Source: Muricomes sp.
GTDB taxonomy: Bacteria; Bacillota; Clostridia; Lachnospirales; Lachnospiraceae
Assembly: GCA_020024675.1 (NCBI GenBank)
Contig: JAHHTM010000060.1
Coordinates: 1-7,182, forward strand
Length of the DNA: 7,182 nucleotides
Direction: 5' to 3'
Shown here: positions 1 to 5,603 of the stretch, in pieces
Layout: every line of letters begins with the position of its first letter
Position numbering within the stretch: position 1 is the stretch's first letter
Notes under the pieces: model-generated
What the model was told of the DNA's origin: nothing
Databases searched by the model: none
What the model saw: the letters and a program-made list of their open reading frames with translations, nothing else
Position numbers and translations under genes: made by a program

Positions 1-27
1 ATTTATTTGTATTCCTATTACTTTCAT
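1..27 (-). CDS. Partial gene, first nine codons, leaves the window on the left
   Basis: Reading leftward, an ATG at 27-25 is preceded by AGGAGAGAG about nine bases upstream, a strong Shine-Dalgarno site. The visible peptide is MKVIGIQIN. Nine residues are too few to name a family. An alternating hydrophobic start of this kind is common to the first beta strand of many Rossmann-like or flavodoxin-like folds, but that is only a resemblance. A 19-codon reading frame (83-24) ends in a TGA that overlaps this ATG by the sequence ATGA, which could mean translational coupling. The start call rests mainly on the ribosome binding site. Confidence 0.5.
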
Positions 28-83
28 TTTTTCTCTCTCCTATTATATTTATCTATGTATTTGATAACTATTTCTTTATCCAT
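24..83 (-). CDS. Possible 19-residue leader ORF overlapping the next start
   Basis: ATG at 83-81 opens a 19-codon frame (MDKEIVIKYIDKYNRREKK) whose TGA at 26-24 shares the sequence ATGA with the start of the left-edge partial gene. Such overlaps are typical of coupled translation. The peptide is charged and has no recognisable motif. No Shine-Dalgarno site precedes its ATG, so it may be chance. It is listed because of the overlap, not because the peptide looks like a known protein. Confidence 0.2.
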   Translation of the reverse strand: MDKEIVIKYIDKYNRREKK

Positions 84-160
84 AAATAGATAAAATAGCT
101 GCTACTAGAGCTTACAGCCGCTTCGCAATGGAGCAAGGATACATCCCTATCGCACCACAC

Positions 161-451
161 CTACTGTTTCCGCAGTTTTAGAATGATATCAACCCGAATT
201 AACGCGAACTTGGTCTTTTCTTCGGAAATGCCATCATGAGCAAATGCTCTGAGGTTTGTGGCTTTGGAAGTCATATCTCTTCCGATATGGAAGCGGAAAT
301 CAAACGAGCCAAGTGGAAGACCAAAATTATCATGAAACAAATCACTATAAACTTTTAGAAACATGTATTTTTTCGCTTCAGCAATCTCGTTATAAGAAAC
401 TGCACCTGATGCTAACGTTGCTCGAAATTCGTCCCATGTCTTCTTTATCAT
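161..451 (-). CDS. Hypothetical protein, 96 residues, unknown function, start uncertain
   Basis: This open frame begins MIKKTWDEFRAT and ends in a basic tail (KLRKQ). I do not recognise a family over its full length. It looks soluble, with mixed charge, several Phe and Tyr around residues 30-56 (a DLFHDNFGLPLGSFDFRFH-like stretch) and no signal peptide or membrane segment. The TWDEFR start reminds me of small Lachnospiraceae proteins that begin the same way, but the rest does not follow that pattern as I remember it; this is memory, not a search. The best ribosome binding site, GGAG at 474-471, is 19 bases from this ATG but 11 bases from an ATG at 459 in another frame, which reads only MKK and stops with an ATGA overlap. 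One extra A in the A6 run at 456-451 would fuse the two into MKKMIKKTW. I see no promoter or terminator. It may be a remnant. Confidence 0.45.
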   Translation of the reverse strand: MIKKTWDEFRATLASGAVSYNEIAEAKKYMFLKVYSDLFHDNFGLPLGSFDFRFHIGRDMTSKATNLRAFAHDGISEEKTKFALIRVDIILKLRKQ

Positions 452-700
452 TTTTTCATTATTTTAATATCTCCAAAATCAAAAATGACACATATTTTCA
501 AGTCTCCTATCTCTGTTATCTATTCAACTGCCACTTCTGCCTCTTAGTATCAAGTGTCCTGAACTGCGGTCAGCTTTATTGTCCATATCACTGCCACAAC
601 CTTGGCATCTAATCCACAGCCTAAACGCTACCGCTATTTTCCGGTCATCCACTCATACTCCAATCAGACTGAAAAGTAGATATGTTTCCATATAAGAAAA
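452..700. other. Gene-poor stretch between the 96-residue ORF and the rlmD terminator
   Basis: With the terminator hairpin included, more than 300 bases here hold no convincing gene. On the minus strand there is one short GTG-started frame (652-524) and, in another frame, a run reading roughly VFLYGNISTFQSDWSMSG that stops at once. Base composition looks closer to the 96-residue ORF than to the AT-rich spacers elsewhere. I see no tRNA, terminal inverted repeats or transposase fragment. It may be a decayed gene or mobile-element edge, but nothing in the sequence proves that. Confidence 0.4.
524..652 (-). CDS. Weak short ORF, 42 residues, Cys/Gly/Arg-rich
   Basis: A GTG at 652-650 lies five bases after a GGAG (660-656 region) and opens a 42-codon frame ending in TGA at 526-524. 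The peptide includes the stretch LWIRCQGCGSDMDNK and ends RGRSGS. The CxxC pair could suggest a metal site, but one pair in a short Arg-rich frame is weak evidence. It has no recognised family and no visible promoter. It could equally be a non-coding or decayed sequence that happens to stay open. Confidence 0.2.
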   Translation of the reverse strand: MDDRKIAVAFRLWIRCQGCGSDMDNKADRSSGHLILRGRSGS

Positions 701-752
701 CCGAGCTTTTCACAAGGCTTCTTTGATGATGCTCACCTCGCAAAAAGCCCGG
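701..752 (-). terminator. Rho-independent terminator of rlmD with a 17-bp wobble stem
   Basis: On the minus strand CCGGGCTTTTTGCGAGG pairs with CCTTGTGAAAAGCTCGG over 17 consecutive positions, four of them G-U wobbles, around an 18-base loop. The next bases read TTTTCTTAT. It starts 21 bases after the rlmD stop. On the plus strand the wobbles become A-C or C-A mismatches, so the structure works only in the rlmD direction. Confidence 0.75.
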
Positions 753-773
753 AAATACGCCACTTTTTGGCAC

Positions 774-2144
774 TTATTTATCTTTTCTTGACAGCAAGCA
801 TACCGTCTCAACATGCACAGTTTCACAAAATTGGTCCACGCACACTGCTTTTACCAATTTATAACCTCTTTGTTGTATCATTTCTAAATCTCTAGCAAGG
901 CTTGTTGCTTTGCAAGAAATGTAAACAATATTATCCACCTGATAATCTAATATCTTCGGTAAAGCCTTTGGATGTATTCCGTCTCTTGGTGGATCAAGCA
1001 CGATCACATCTGGTTTCTCTTCGATCTCATCCAATGCTTTAAATACATCATCTGCGATAAAACGGCAATTCATAAGTCCATTTCTTTTTGCATTTTCTCT
1101 GGCCGCTACAACTGCTTCTTCCACGATTTCTACACCTATTACTTCTTTTGCAACTGGTGCAAGAACCTGAGAAATTGTTCCTGTTCCACTAAAAAGATCA
1201 AACACCGTCATATCATGAATATCGCCAATATACTCTCTAACTGTGCTGTAAAGCACTTCCGCACCTCTTGAGTTTGGTTGGAAGAATGAGAACGGAGTAA
1301 TCTTAAATTCCAGTCCGAGAATCTTTTCATAAAAATAATCCTGACCATATAAAACAATTGTTTCATCACTTTGTACTACATCTGACAAAGAATCATTCAA
1401 AATATGAAGAATTCCGACAATCTTTCCTTCCAGTTCCAGTGATAAAAGTTCCTCCACTAATGGCTGAAGATCGTATTGCTCCTGAGTTGTTGTAACAAGA
1501 TTTACTAAAATTTCGCCTGTTGTATCTCCTCTTCTTAAGAGAAGATGACGAAGATATCCTTCATGCTGCAACTTTTTGTAATAACTTACATTTCTTGTTC
1601 TAAAATATTCGAGTACACATAAAAGAATCTTGTTCATATCTTCATGTACTAGTTTACAGTCGCCTGCCGTTAATACATCGTATGTACTTCCTTTTTTATG
1701 GAGTCCTAATGACAACGGTCCATCTTTGTATTCATCCCCAAATGAAAACTCCATCTTGTTTCGATAGCAAAACTCTTTCGGACTTGCTTTTATCTGTTCA
1801 AACTCATATTCTGTTTTTGCAGCCGCATCCAGAAGTTCTTTAATCTGTGTAGATTTCATTTTCAACTGTTCTTCATATGCCATTGTCTGATACATACATC
1901 CTCCACATGCTGGGAAGATACTACAGACAGGTTCTCTCGTCTCAAGGGGGGATTTTTCCAAAACTTCCAACAGTCTTCCTTCTGCTTTCCCCTTTTTGAA
2001 TTTATTTACCATAAAACGGATTTTTTGTCCTGGAATACCATTTTTCACAGTAACATATTTTTCTTCTTCCGGAATCCACACAAGACCTTTATTTGGAAAT
2101 TCAACCTTTTCAATAACGCCTTCCAATATCTGTTTTTTCTTCAT
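774..2144 (-). CDS. rlmD: 23S rRNA (uracil-C5)-methyltransferase, RlmD/RlmCD family
   Basis: This cytoplasmic enzyme uses S-adenosylmethionine to make 5-methyluridine in 23S rRNA. RlmD modifies U1939 (E. coli numbering); Gram-positive RlmCD enzymes modify both U747 and U1939, and the sequence alone does not tell which applies. Residues 1-60 form the RNA-binding TRAM domain. Cys74, Cys80, Cys83 and Cys163 match the four iron-sulfur ligands. The methyltransferase domain shows FFQPN (287-291), the SAM loop DLFSGTGT (316-323), DPPRDG (384-389), the catalytic nucleophile Cys411 in YISCKATSLARDL and the proton-abstracting Glu446 in HVETV. At 456 residues it has normal family length and looks complete. 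I start it at ATG 2144, five bases after GGAGG; the upstream in-frame TTG at 2156 overlaps that Shine-Dalgarno site. Terminators lie on both sides, so it is probably transcribed alone. Confidence 0.95.
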   Translation of the reverse strand: MKKKQILEGVIEKVEFPNKGLVWIPEEEKYVTVKNGIPGQKIRFMVNKFKKGKAEGRLLEVLEKSPLETREPVCSIFPACGGCMYQTMAYEEQLKMKSTQIKELLDAAAKTEYEFEQIKASPKEFCYRNKMEFSFGDEYKDGPLSLGLHKKGSTYDVLTAGDCKLVHEDMNKILLCVLEYFRTRNVSYYKKLQHEGYLRHLLLRRGDTTGEILVNLVTTTQEQYDLQPLVEELLSLELEGKIVGILHILNDSLSDVVQSDETIVLYGQDYFYEKILGLEFKITPFSFFQPNSRGAEVLYSTVREYIGDIHDMTVFDLFSGTGTISQVLAPVAKEVIGVEIVEEAVVAARENAKRNGLMNCRFIADDVFKALDEIEEKPDVIVLDPPRDGIHPKALPKILDYQVDNIVYISCKATSLARDLEMIQQRGYKLVKAVCVDQFCETVHVETVCLLSRKDK

Positions 2145-2158
2145 TTTGTCCTCCAATT

Positions 2159-2172
2159 GTTTATATATAAAC
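2159..2172. promoter_or_regulatory. Perfect 14-bp palindrome just upstream of rlmD
   Basis: GTTTATATATAAAC is an exact palindrome. It sits between the T-run of the upstream terminator (2177-2174) and the rlmD Shine-Dalgarno site (2154-2150). It contains TATATA and TATAAA, which could serve as a -10 element, but I see no good -35 at the right distance, since that position falls in the terminator stem. An operator or a promoter -10 are both possible. Confidence 0.35.
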
Positions 2173-2215
2173 GAAAAAGTGGACAGGTTGCTGATATACT
2201 CACATCCTGTCCACT
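2173..2215 (-). terminator. Rho-independent terminator of the small membrane protein gene
   Basis: On the minus strand AGTGGACAGG (2215-2206) pairs perfectly with CCTGTCCACT (2187-2178) over 10 bp, with an 18-base loop, followed by TTTTT. It lies 20 bases after the stop of the 80-residue gene and 29 bases before the rlmD start, so rlmD needs its own promoter or read-through. Confidence 0.85.
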
Positions 2216-2234
2216 AATGGTCATAACCACGTGA

Positions 2235-2477
2235 TTAAAATGCCTCGTCTTCCTCGCTGAAATAGTCATCAAAATCATCATCAAATTCATCGTCAAAGTC
2301 TTCCAGATAATCTGGTGTAAAATAACGATATACTGCATATGCGATACCGGCTACTGCAGCTACTGCACCGATAATGGCAAGAACCCAGAGAACTATATTT
2401 TTCTGCTTCTCATCTTCTTTTCTTCGAAGTAACTCATTTAATTTTGTTTCAGCAATTAATTCTTCAATTTTATTCAT
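2235..2477 (-). CDS. Small single-pass membrane protein with acidic C-terminal tail
   Basis: This 80-residue protein has three visible parts. Residues 1-27 are a charged helix (MNKIEELIAETKLNELLRRK), 28-50 form one hydrophobic membrane segment rich in Ala, Ile and Val, and 56-80 are an extremely acidic tail of repeated Asp, Glu and Phe ending EEDEAF. With Arg and Lys before the segment and acid after it, the positive-inside rule puts the N-terminus in the cytoplasm and the acidic tail outside. I do not know its function; I recall similar small proteins in Lachnospiraceae but could not check. I prefer ATG 2477, ten bases after AAGGA; an in-frame ATG at 2504 would add nine polar residues (MKRGKDVDY). 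It has its own extended -10 promoter and terminator, so it forms a monocistron between pcrA and rlmD. Confidence 0.8.
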   Translation of the reverse strand: MNKIEELIAETKLNELLRRKEDEKQKNIVLWVLAIIGAVAAVAGIAYAVYRYFTPDYLEDFDDEFDDDFDDYFSEEDEAF

Positions 2478-2525
2478 ATAATCCACGTCCTTTCCCCTTT
2501 TCATCCGTAAAGTCCACTTTTAGAT

Positions 2526-2534
2526 ATTATATCA
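2526..2534 (-). promoter_or_regulatory. Extended -10 promoter for the small membrane protein gene
   Basis: On the minus strand TGATATAAT matches the extended -10 pattern TGnTATAAT exactly. No good -35 hexamer is visible 16-18 bases upstream, as is usual for extended -10 promoters. Transcription would begin near 2519, about 42 bases before the ATG at 2477. Confidence 0.6.
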
Positions 2535-2572
2535 CTTACATTTTCATATTACTACTTTTTTACGGGATTTTA

Positions 2573-3592
2573 TCATACTTTCTGCAGTCTTGCAAATGCA
2601 GCAAACATTTTCTTTACTCCAGGTCCATCGAACTCTACCGTAACCTCAAAATCACGTCCGCCTTCTGTTATATCAAGTACAGTACCTTCCCCAAATTTAA
2701 TATGTTTTACCCTATCACCTACTACATAGGAAAGTTGTTTTTCTTTTGTAACTGTAAACTGCTGTTTTGAAAAGCCTGTTGAAAATGCTTTTTGCTTAAA
2801 CGCCTGCTTAGCCTGGAAATATGCATTCTGCGTCGGAACTTCTTTTGTTTCCTTTACTTTGCTTCCTGAATCAAGAAGCTCTGTTGGAATCTCTTTTATG
2901 AACCTTGACATTTTATTATATCTTGTTTCTCCACGAACCATACGTTTTTTTGCAAAAGTAAGTGTCAGATTTTTCTCTGCTCTTGTAATTCCAACATAGC
3001 AAAGTCTTCTTTCTTCTTCCAACTCATCCACATCATCAGAAGACACTGTCATATAACTTGGAAATAATCCATCTTCCATTCCTGCCAGATAAACATTCGG
3101 AAATTCAAGTCCTTTTGCACTATGTAAGGTCATCAAAACTACATAATCCTGATCTTCTTCTAAACTGTCAATATCTGCAACAAGCGCCACTTCTTCCAAA
3201 AATCCACTTAAAGTCGGCATTTCATCTTTATCTGCACATGTCTCTTCATAATCCGACACTTTGCTAAGCAACTCATCTATATTCTCGATTCTAGCTTCTG
3301 CGGTGGCTTTATCCTCATTTTCAAGACTTTCTATATATCCTGTCTTTTCTATGATTTCTTTTAAAAGATCAGATAAACTTTCATTTTTTGAAAACTCTTT
3401 AAAATACTGGATAATTGCCATAAATGACTCCAGCTTTGATACTGCTCTTCCCACATCTGGAATTAAATCTGCTCCTTTTAATGCATCATAAAAGCTGATT
3501 TCCCCATCAAGTGCATATTCCTGCACACGATTGATTGTTGTCAGTCCAATTCCTCGCTTTGGTACATTTAAGATCATCCTTTCCATTGTCAA
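2573..3592 (-). CDS. pcrA: PcrA helicase, C-terminal fragment (motifs V, VI and Tudor-like tail)
   Basis: This fragment carries the rest of domain 2B, from ILNVPKRGIGLTTINR onward, and then domain 2A. Motif V reads TLHSAKGLEFPNVYLAG and motif VI reads EEERRLCYVGITRAEKNL with the arginine finger. After a low-complexity linker rich in Lys, Gln and Phe comes the Tudor-like C-terminal domain (VGDRVKHIKFGEGTVLD and onward), which in Bacillus PcrA contacts RNA polymerase. The open frame starts at a TTG (3592), with ATGs at 3586 and 3577. None has a well-spaced ribosome binding site; a GGAAAGG touches the 3577 ATG directly, too close to work well. The first six codons are out-of-frame sequence from the upstream half. 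Without motif I this piece cannot be a helicase, and I think it is the severed end of one gene rather than a separate protein. Confidence 0.75.
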   Translation of the reverse strand: MTMERMILNVPKRGIGLTTINRVQEYALDGEISFYDALKGADLIPDVGRAVSKLESFMAIIQYFKEFSKNESLSDLLKEIIEKTGYIESLENEDKATAEARIENIDELLSKVSDYEETCADKDEMPTLSGFLEEVALVADIDSLEEDQDYVVLMTLHSAKGLEFPNVYLAGMEDGLFPSYMTVSSDDVDELEEERRLCYVGITRAEKNLTLTFAKKRMVRGETRYNKMSRFIKEIPTELLDSGSKVKETKEVPTQNAYFQAKQAFKQKAFSTGFSKQQFTVTKEKQLSYVVGDRVKHIKFGEGTVLDITEGGRDFEVTVEFDGPGVKKMFAAFARLQKV

Positions 3593-4781
3593 TTGTTTTT
3601 AAATAAGAAAGTAAGTCTTTTATTTCTCTTCTCGCATAAAAGTTTACTCCACCTACAATTTTATATGGAATATTTGATGAGACAAAATATTCTTCAAACA
3701 AACGAGACTGTGCATTTGTACGATACAAGATGGCATGATCATTATAGGTAGATCCGTTCTGGATATTGTTTCTAATATCACGTGCAATAAATTCTGCTTC
3801 ATCATATCCTGAATCAAACTGGCGTAATCTTATTTTCTCCCCTTCTCCATTTTCTGTCCAAAGGCTTTTTTCTTTTCTTCCATGATTATTTTTGATGACT
3901 GCATTCGCAGCGTCCAGAATTGACTGTGTAGAACGATAGTTTTGCTCCAGTTTAATGACTTTTGTATCTTGAAATTCATTTTCAAAATTCAAAATGTTTT
4001 TAATGTCAGCGCCACGGAATTTGTAGATTGACTGATCGTCATCACCTACGACACACAAGTTTTTATACTTTCCTGCAAGCAGACTTACAAATTTAAACTG
4101 AACATTATTTGTATCCTGATACTCATCTACCATGATATATTTAAATCTTTCCTGGTAATTTTCCAGCACATCCTGCTGTGTTTGCAATAACTCCACTGCT
4201 TTTACAAGAAGGTCATCAAAATCTAAAGCATTATTCGCCTTCATTTGTCTTTCATATTCTACATAAATTTTTGCAATTTTTTGTTTACCATAATCACCAT
4301 AAGAATTTATTTCAAACTCTTTTGGAGAAATCATCTCATTTTTTGCAGATGAAATCGTGCTTAAAATGGTTCTTTCTTTTAAAACTTTTGTATCGATATC
4401 CAATAATTTACATACATCTTTTATAAGTGTCTTTTGATCATCTGTATCATAGATTGTAAAATTATTATCATATCCAAGTCTGTCTATATGTCTTCTCAAT
4501 AGTCGAACACATGTTGAATGAAACGTACTGACCCATACACTCTCTGAGCCGATTCCAACAAGATTATCTACACGTTCACGCATCTCAGCAGCCGCTTTGT
4601 TTGTAAACGTAATCGCCAGAATATTCCATGGGTTCACACCTTTTTGATCTATAAGATATGATATTCTATGTGTCAGCACTCTTGTTTTTCCTGTACCTGC
4701 TCCTGCCAGGATAAGAAGCGGTCCATCCGTATAAAATACAGCCTCCTGCTGCTCTTTATTTAATGTATCATAAATACTCAT
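3507..4781 (-). CDS. pcrA: PcrA helicase, N-terminal fragment (motifs Q to IV)
   Basis: The true pcrA start is ATG 4781, six bases after AGGAG. This fragment holds domain 1A and part of 1B, 2A and 2B: the Q motif LNKEQQEAV (7-15), Walker A GAGTGKT (27-33), motif Ia ITFTNKAAAEMRER, Walker B VDEYQDT, motif III VVGDDDQSIYKFRGAD and motif IV LEQNYRST. FYARREIKDLLSYLKTIDNG then leads into domain 2B. Residues 1-404 fit the family; the last 20, from KCTKARNW to the stop at 3507, are frame-shifted nonsense. A truncated product would keep the ATP-binding face but lose motifs V and VI, so it should not unwind DNA and could act as a dominant-negative if stable. It is transcribed from the 4874-4902 promoter. 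Confidence 0.85.
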   Translation of the reverse strand: MSIYDTLNKEQQEAVFYTDGPLLILAGAGTGKTRVLTHRISYLIDQKGVNPWNILAITFTNKAAAEMRERVDNLVGIGSESVWVSTFHSTCVRLLRRHIDRLGYDNNFTIYDTDDQKTLIKDVCKLLDIDTKVLKERTILSTISSAKNEMISPKEFEINSYGDYGKQKIAKIYVEYERQMKANNALDFDDLLVKAVELLQTQQDVLENYQERFKYIMVDEYQDTNNVQFKFVSLLAGKYKNLCVVGDDDQSIYKFRGADIKNILNFENEFQDTKVIKLEQNYRSTQSILDAANAVIKNNHGRKEKSLWTENGEGEKIRLRQFDSGYDEAEFIARDIRNNIQNGSTYNDHAILYRTNAQSRLFEEYFVSSNIPYKIVGGVNFYARREIKDLLSYLKTIDNGKDDLKCTKARNWTDNNQSCAGICT

Positions 4782-4806
4782 CTGTCTCTCCTATCTGCCG
4801 ACACAA

Positions 4807-4846
4807 CTTATCAACACAGTGCCGTATTTTTCCTACCTTATCAACA
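4807..4846. repeat. Two direct repeats of CTTATCAACA in the pcrA leader
   Basis: CTTATCAACA occurs at 4807-4816 and again at 4837-4846 on the plus strand, exactly 30 bases apart. The core TTATCAACA differs from the DnaA box TTATCCACA at one position. Both copies lie between the pcrA promoter and its start codon. They could be binding sites or chance. Confidence 0.6.
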
Positions 4847-4873
4847 TTTTTTAACTAAAACATCACGCTTATG

Positions 4874-4902
4874 ATTATATCTCAATTTTATCTTTCTGTC
4901 AC
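4874..4902 (-). promoter_or_regulatory. Sigma-A type promoter of pcrA
   Basis: On the minus strand GTGACA (4902-4897), a 17-base spacer and TATAAT (4879-4874) form a near-consensus housekeeping promoter. Transcription should start near 4867, giving a leader of about 85 bases that contains the two CTTATCAACA repeats. Confidence 0.8.
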
Positions 4903-4922
4903 GCAAAACAATGGGAAAACAC

Positions 4923-4951
4923 TTGCCATCTAGTTTCAATTACTATATAAT
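4923..4951 (+). promoter_or_regulatory. Sigma-A type promoter of the DUF1836 gene
   Basis: TTGCCA (4923-4928), a 17-base spacer and TATAAT (4946-4951) are near consensus. The expected start near 4958 leaves a leader of only about 14 bases, almost all of it the Shine-Dalgarno site GAGGTGAT (4961-4968). The -35 lies 20 bases from the -35 of the divergent pcrA promoter. Confidence 0.8.
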
Positions 4952-4971
4952 AAACATATTGAGGTGATATT

Positions 4972-5565
4972 ATGAGAATTGATTCAAATGATTTGCTTAA
5001 CAGCATTTTAGAAAGCATTTCCCGTATAGATTACGTTCATCCGGGAGACATACCTAATATTGATCTGTACATGGATCAAGTTACTACTTTTATGGACGAA
5101 CAGCTTGCTTCCACAAAACGCTACGAAAAAGATAAAATTCTTACAAAGACTATGATCAATAATTATGTTAAGAATAATCTTCTTCCTGCTCCAACAAAGA
5201 AAAAGTATACAAAAGAACATGTACTTATGTTGATCTTTATCTATTACTTTAAGAATATTCTTTCCATTAAAGATATAGAAACACTTCTTTCTCCTATCAC
5301 AGAAAAATGCTTCTGTGATAACCCAAATCTCGACATTACAACATTATATGAAAAGATTTGTATTTCTGAAAAAGAAGAGATTGAACCATTAATTGAAAAT
5401 CTGAAATCTTGCTTCGAAAAATCTGAGAAAACTTTTTCAGACGAATCCGAAGAAGATCGTGAATTTCTTCAACTTTTTTCTTTTATTTGTAATTTAAGTT
5501 TTGACGTTTACGTCAAAAAACTTTTAATCGAAAAATTAATCGATGGACTTACTAAAGATCATTAA
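4972..5565 (+). CDS. DUF1836 family protein, probable MerR-like DNA-binding regulator
   Basis: This complete 197-residue protein matches my recollection of DUF1836 closely. The family's hallmark stretch runs from IPNIDLYMDQVTTFMDEQL (27-45) through DKILTKTMINNYVKNNLLP (54-72) to a KKKYTKEHVLMLIFIYYFK-type helix (76-94). The part from about 58 to 107 resembles a MerR-like winged helix: first a helix with TKTMINNY, then a loop with LPAPTKKKYT, then a helix that would pair hydrophobically. The rest is helical and acidic, with several Cys (118, 120, 138 region and later), and could be a dimer or sensor domain. DUF1836 proteins are common in Firmicutes and their target genes are mostly unknown. 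ATG 4972 follows GAGGTGAT and is the only sensible start. It is transcribed alone, ends at a symmetric terminator, and shares its promoter region with pcrA, so it could affect pcrA expression; that is inference. Confidence 0.85.
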   Translation: MRIDSNDLLNSILESISRIDYVHPGDIPNIDLYMDQVTTFMDEQLASTKRYEKDKILTKTMINNYVKNNLLPAPTKKKYTKEHVLMLIFIYYFKNILSIKDIETLLSPITEKCFCDNPNLDITTLYEKICISEKEEIEPLIENLKSCFEKSEKTFSDESEEDREFLQLFSFICNLSFDVYVKKLLIEKLIDGLTKDH

Positions 5566-5570
5566 ATGTA

Positions 5571-5601
5571 AAAAGAGGATGCATGCATTGCATCCTCTTT
5601 T
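5571..5601. terminator. Bidirectional terminator between convergent genes
   Basis: AAAAGAGGATGCA (5571-5583) pairs perfectly with TGCATCCTCTTTT (5589-5601) over 13 bp with a five-base loop. T-runs exist on both strands. It sits six bases after the DUF1836 stop and three bases after the end of the convergent yerC/yecD gene, so it should end both transcripts. Confidence 0.9.
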
Positions 5602-5603
5602 AA

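Larger units (their letters stand above)
2573..4781 (-). pseudogene. pcrA: pcrA, frame broken by an apparent 17-nt deletion
   Basis: This is the whole pcrA locus. It encodes a 3'-5' superfamily 1 DNA helicase for nucleotide excision repair, replication restart and conflict resolution with RNA polymerase. The reading frame shifts at 3570-3574. Family members read roughly DDLAVRRIINVPKRG here; this sequence reads DDL and then, in the next frame, ILNVPKRG. The conserved pattern needs 21 bases between GATGAT and AATGTA, but only four are present, so 17 are missing. Restoring them gives 404 + 4 + 333 = 741 residues, a normal PcrA length. Both sides of the break are otherwise well conserved with no further stops, so the lesion is recent or not biological. 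The two open segments are given separately below. Confidence 0.8.

Noticed and set aside
256..612. 118-codon plus-strand open frame
   Set aside because: It lies opposite the 96-residue ORF and the gene-poor stretch, has no ribosome binding site, and is rich in Cys, His, Leu and Tyr as expected of an antisense frame.
972..1271. Plus-strand open frames within rlmD, pcrA and the PHP gene
   Set aside because: They lie antisense to well-conserved genes, lack ribosome binding sites and have antisense-type amino-acid composition.
2144..2156. TTG start at 2156 for rlmD
   Set aside because: The TTG overlaps the GGAGG that serves ATG 2144, so it has no ribosome binding site of its own.
3560..3600. 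Programmed ribosomal frameshift in pcrA
   Set aside because: Conserved residues are missing at the junction, not just a shifted frame. No slippery heptamer or downstream structure was seen, and PcrA is not known to use frameshifting.
4782..4971. LexA/SOS box upstream of pcrA
   Set aside because: I looked for a Gram-positive GAAC-N4-GTTC-type palindrome and found none.
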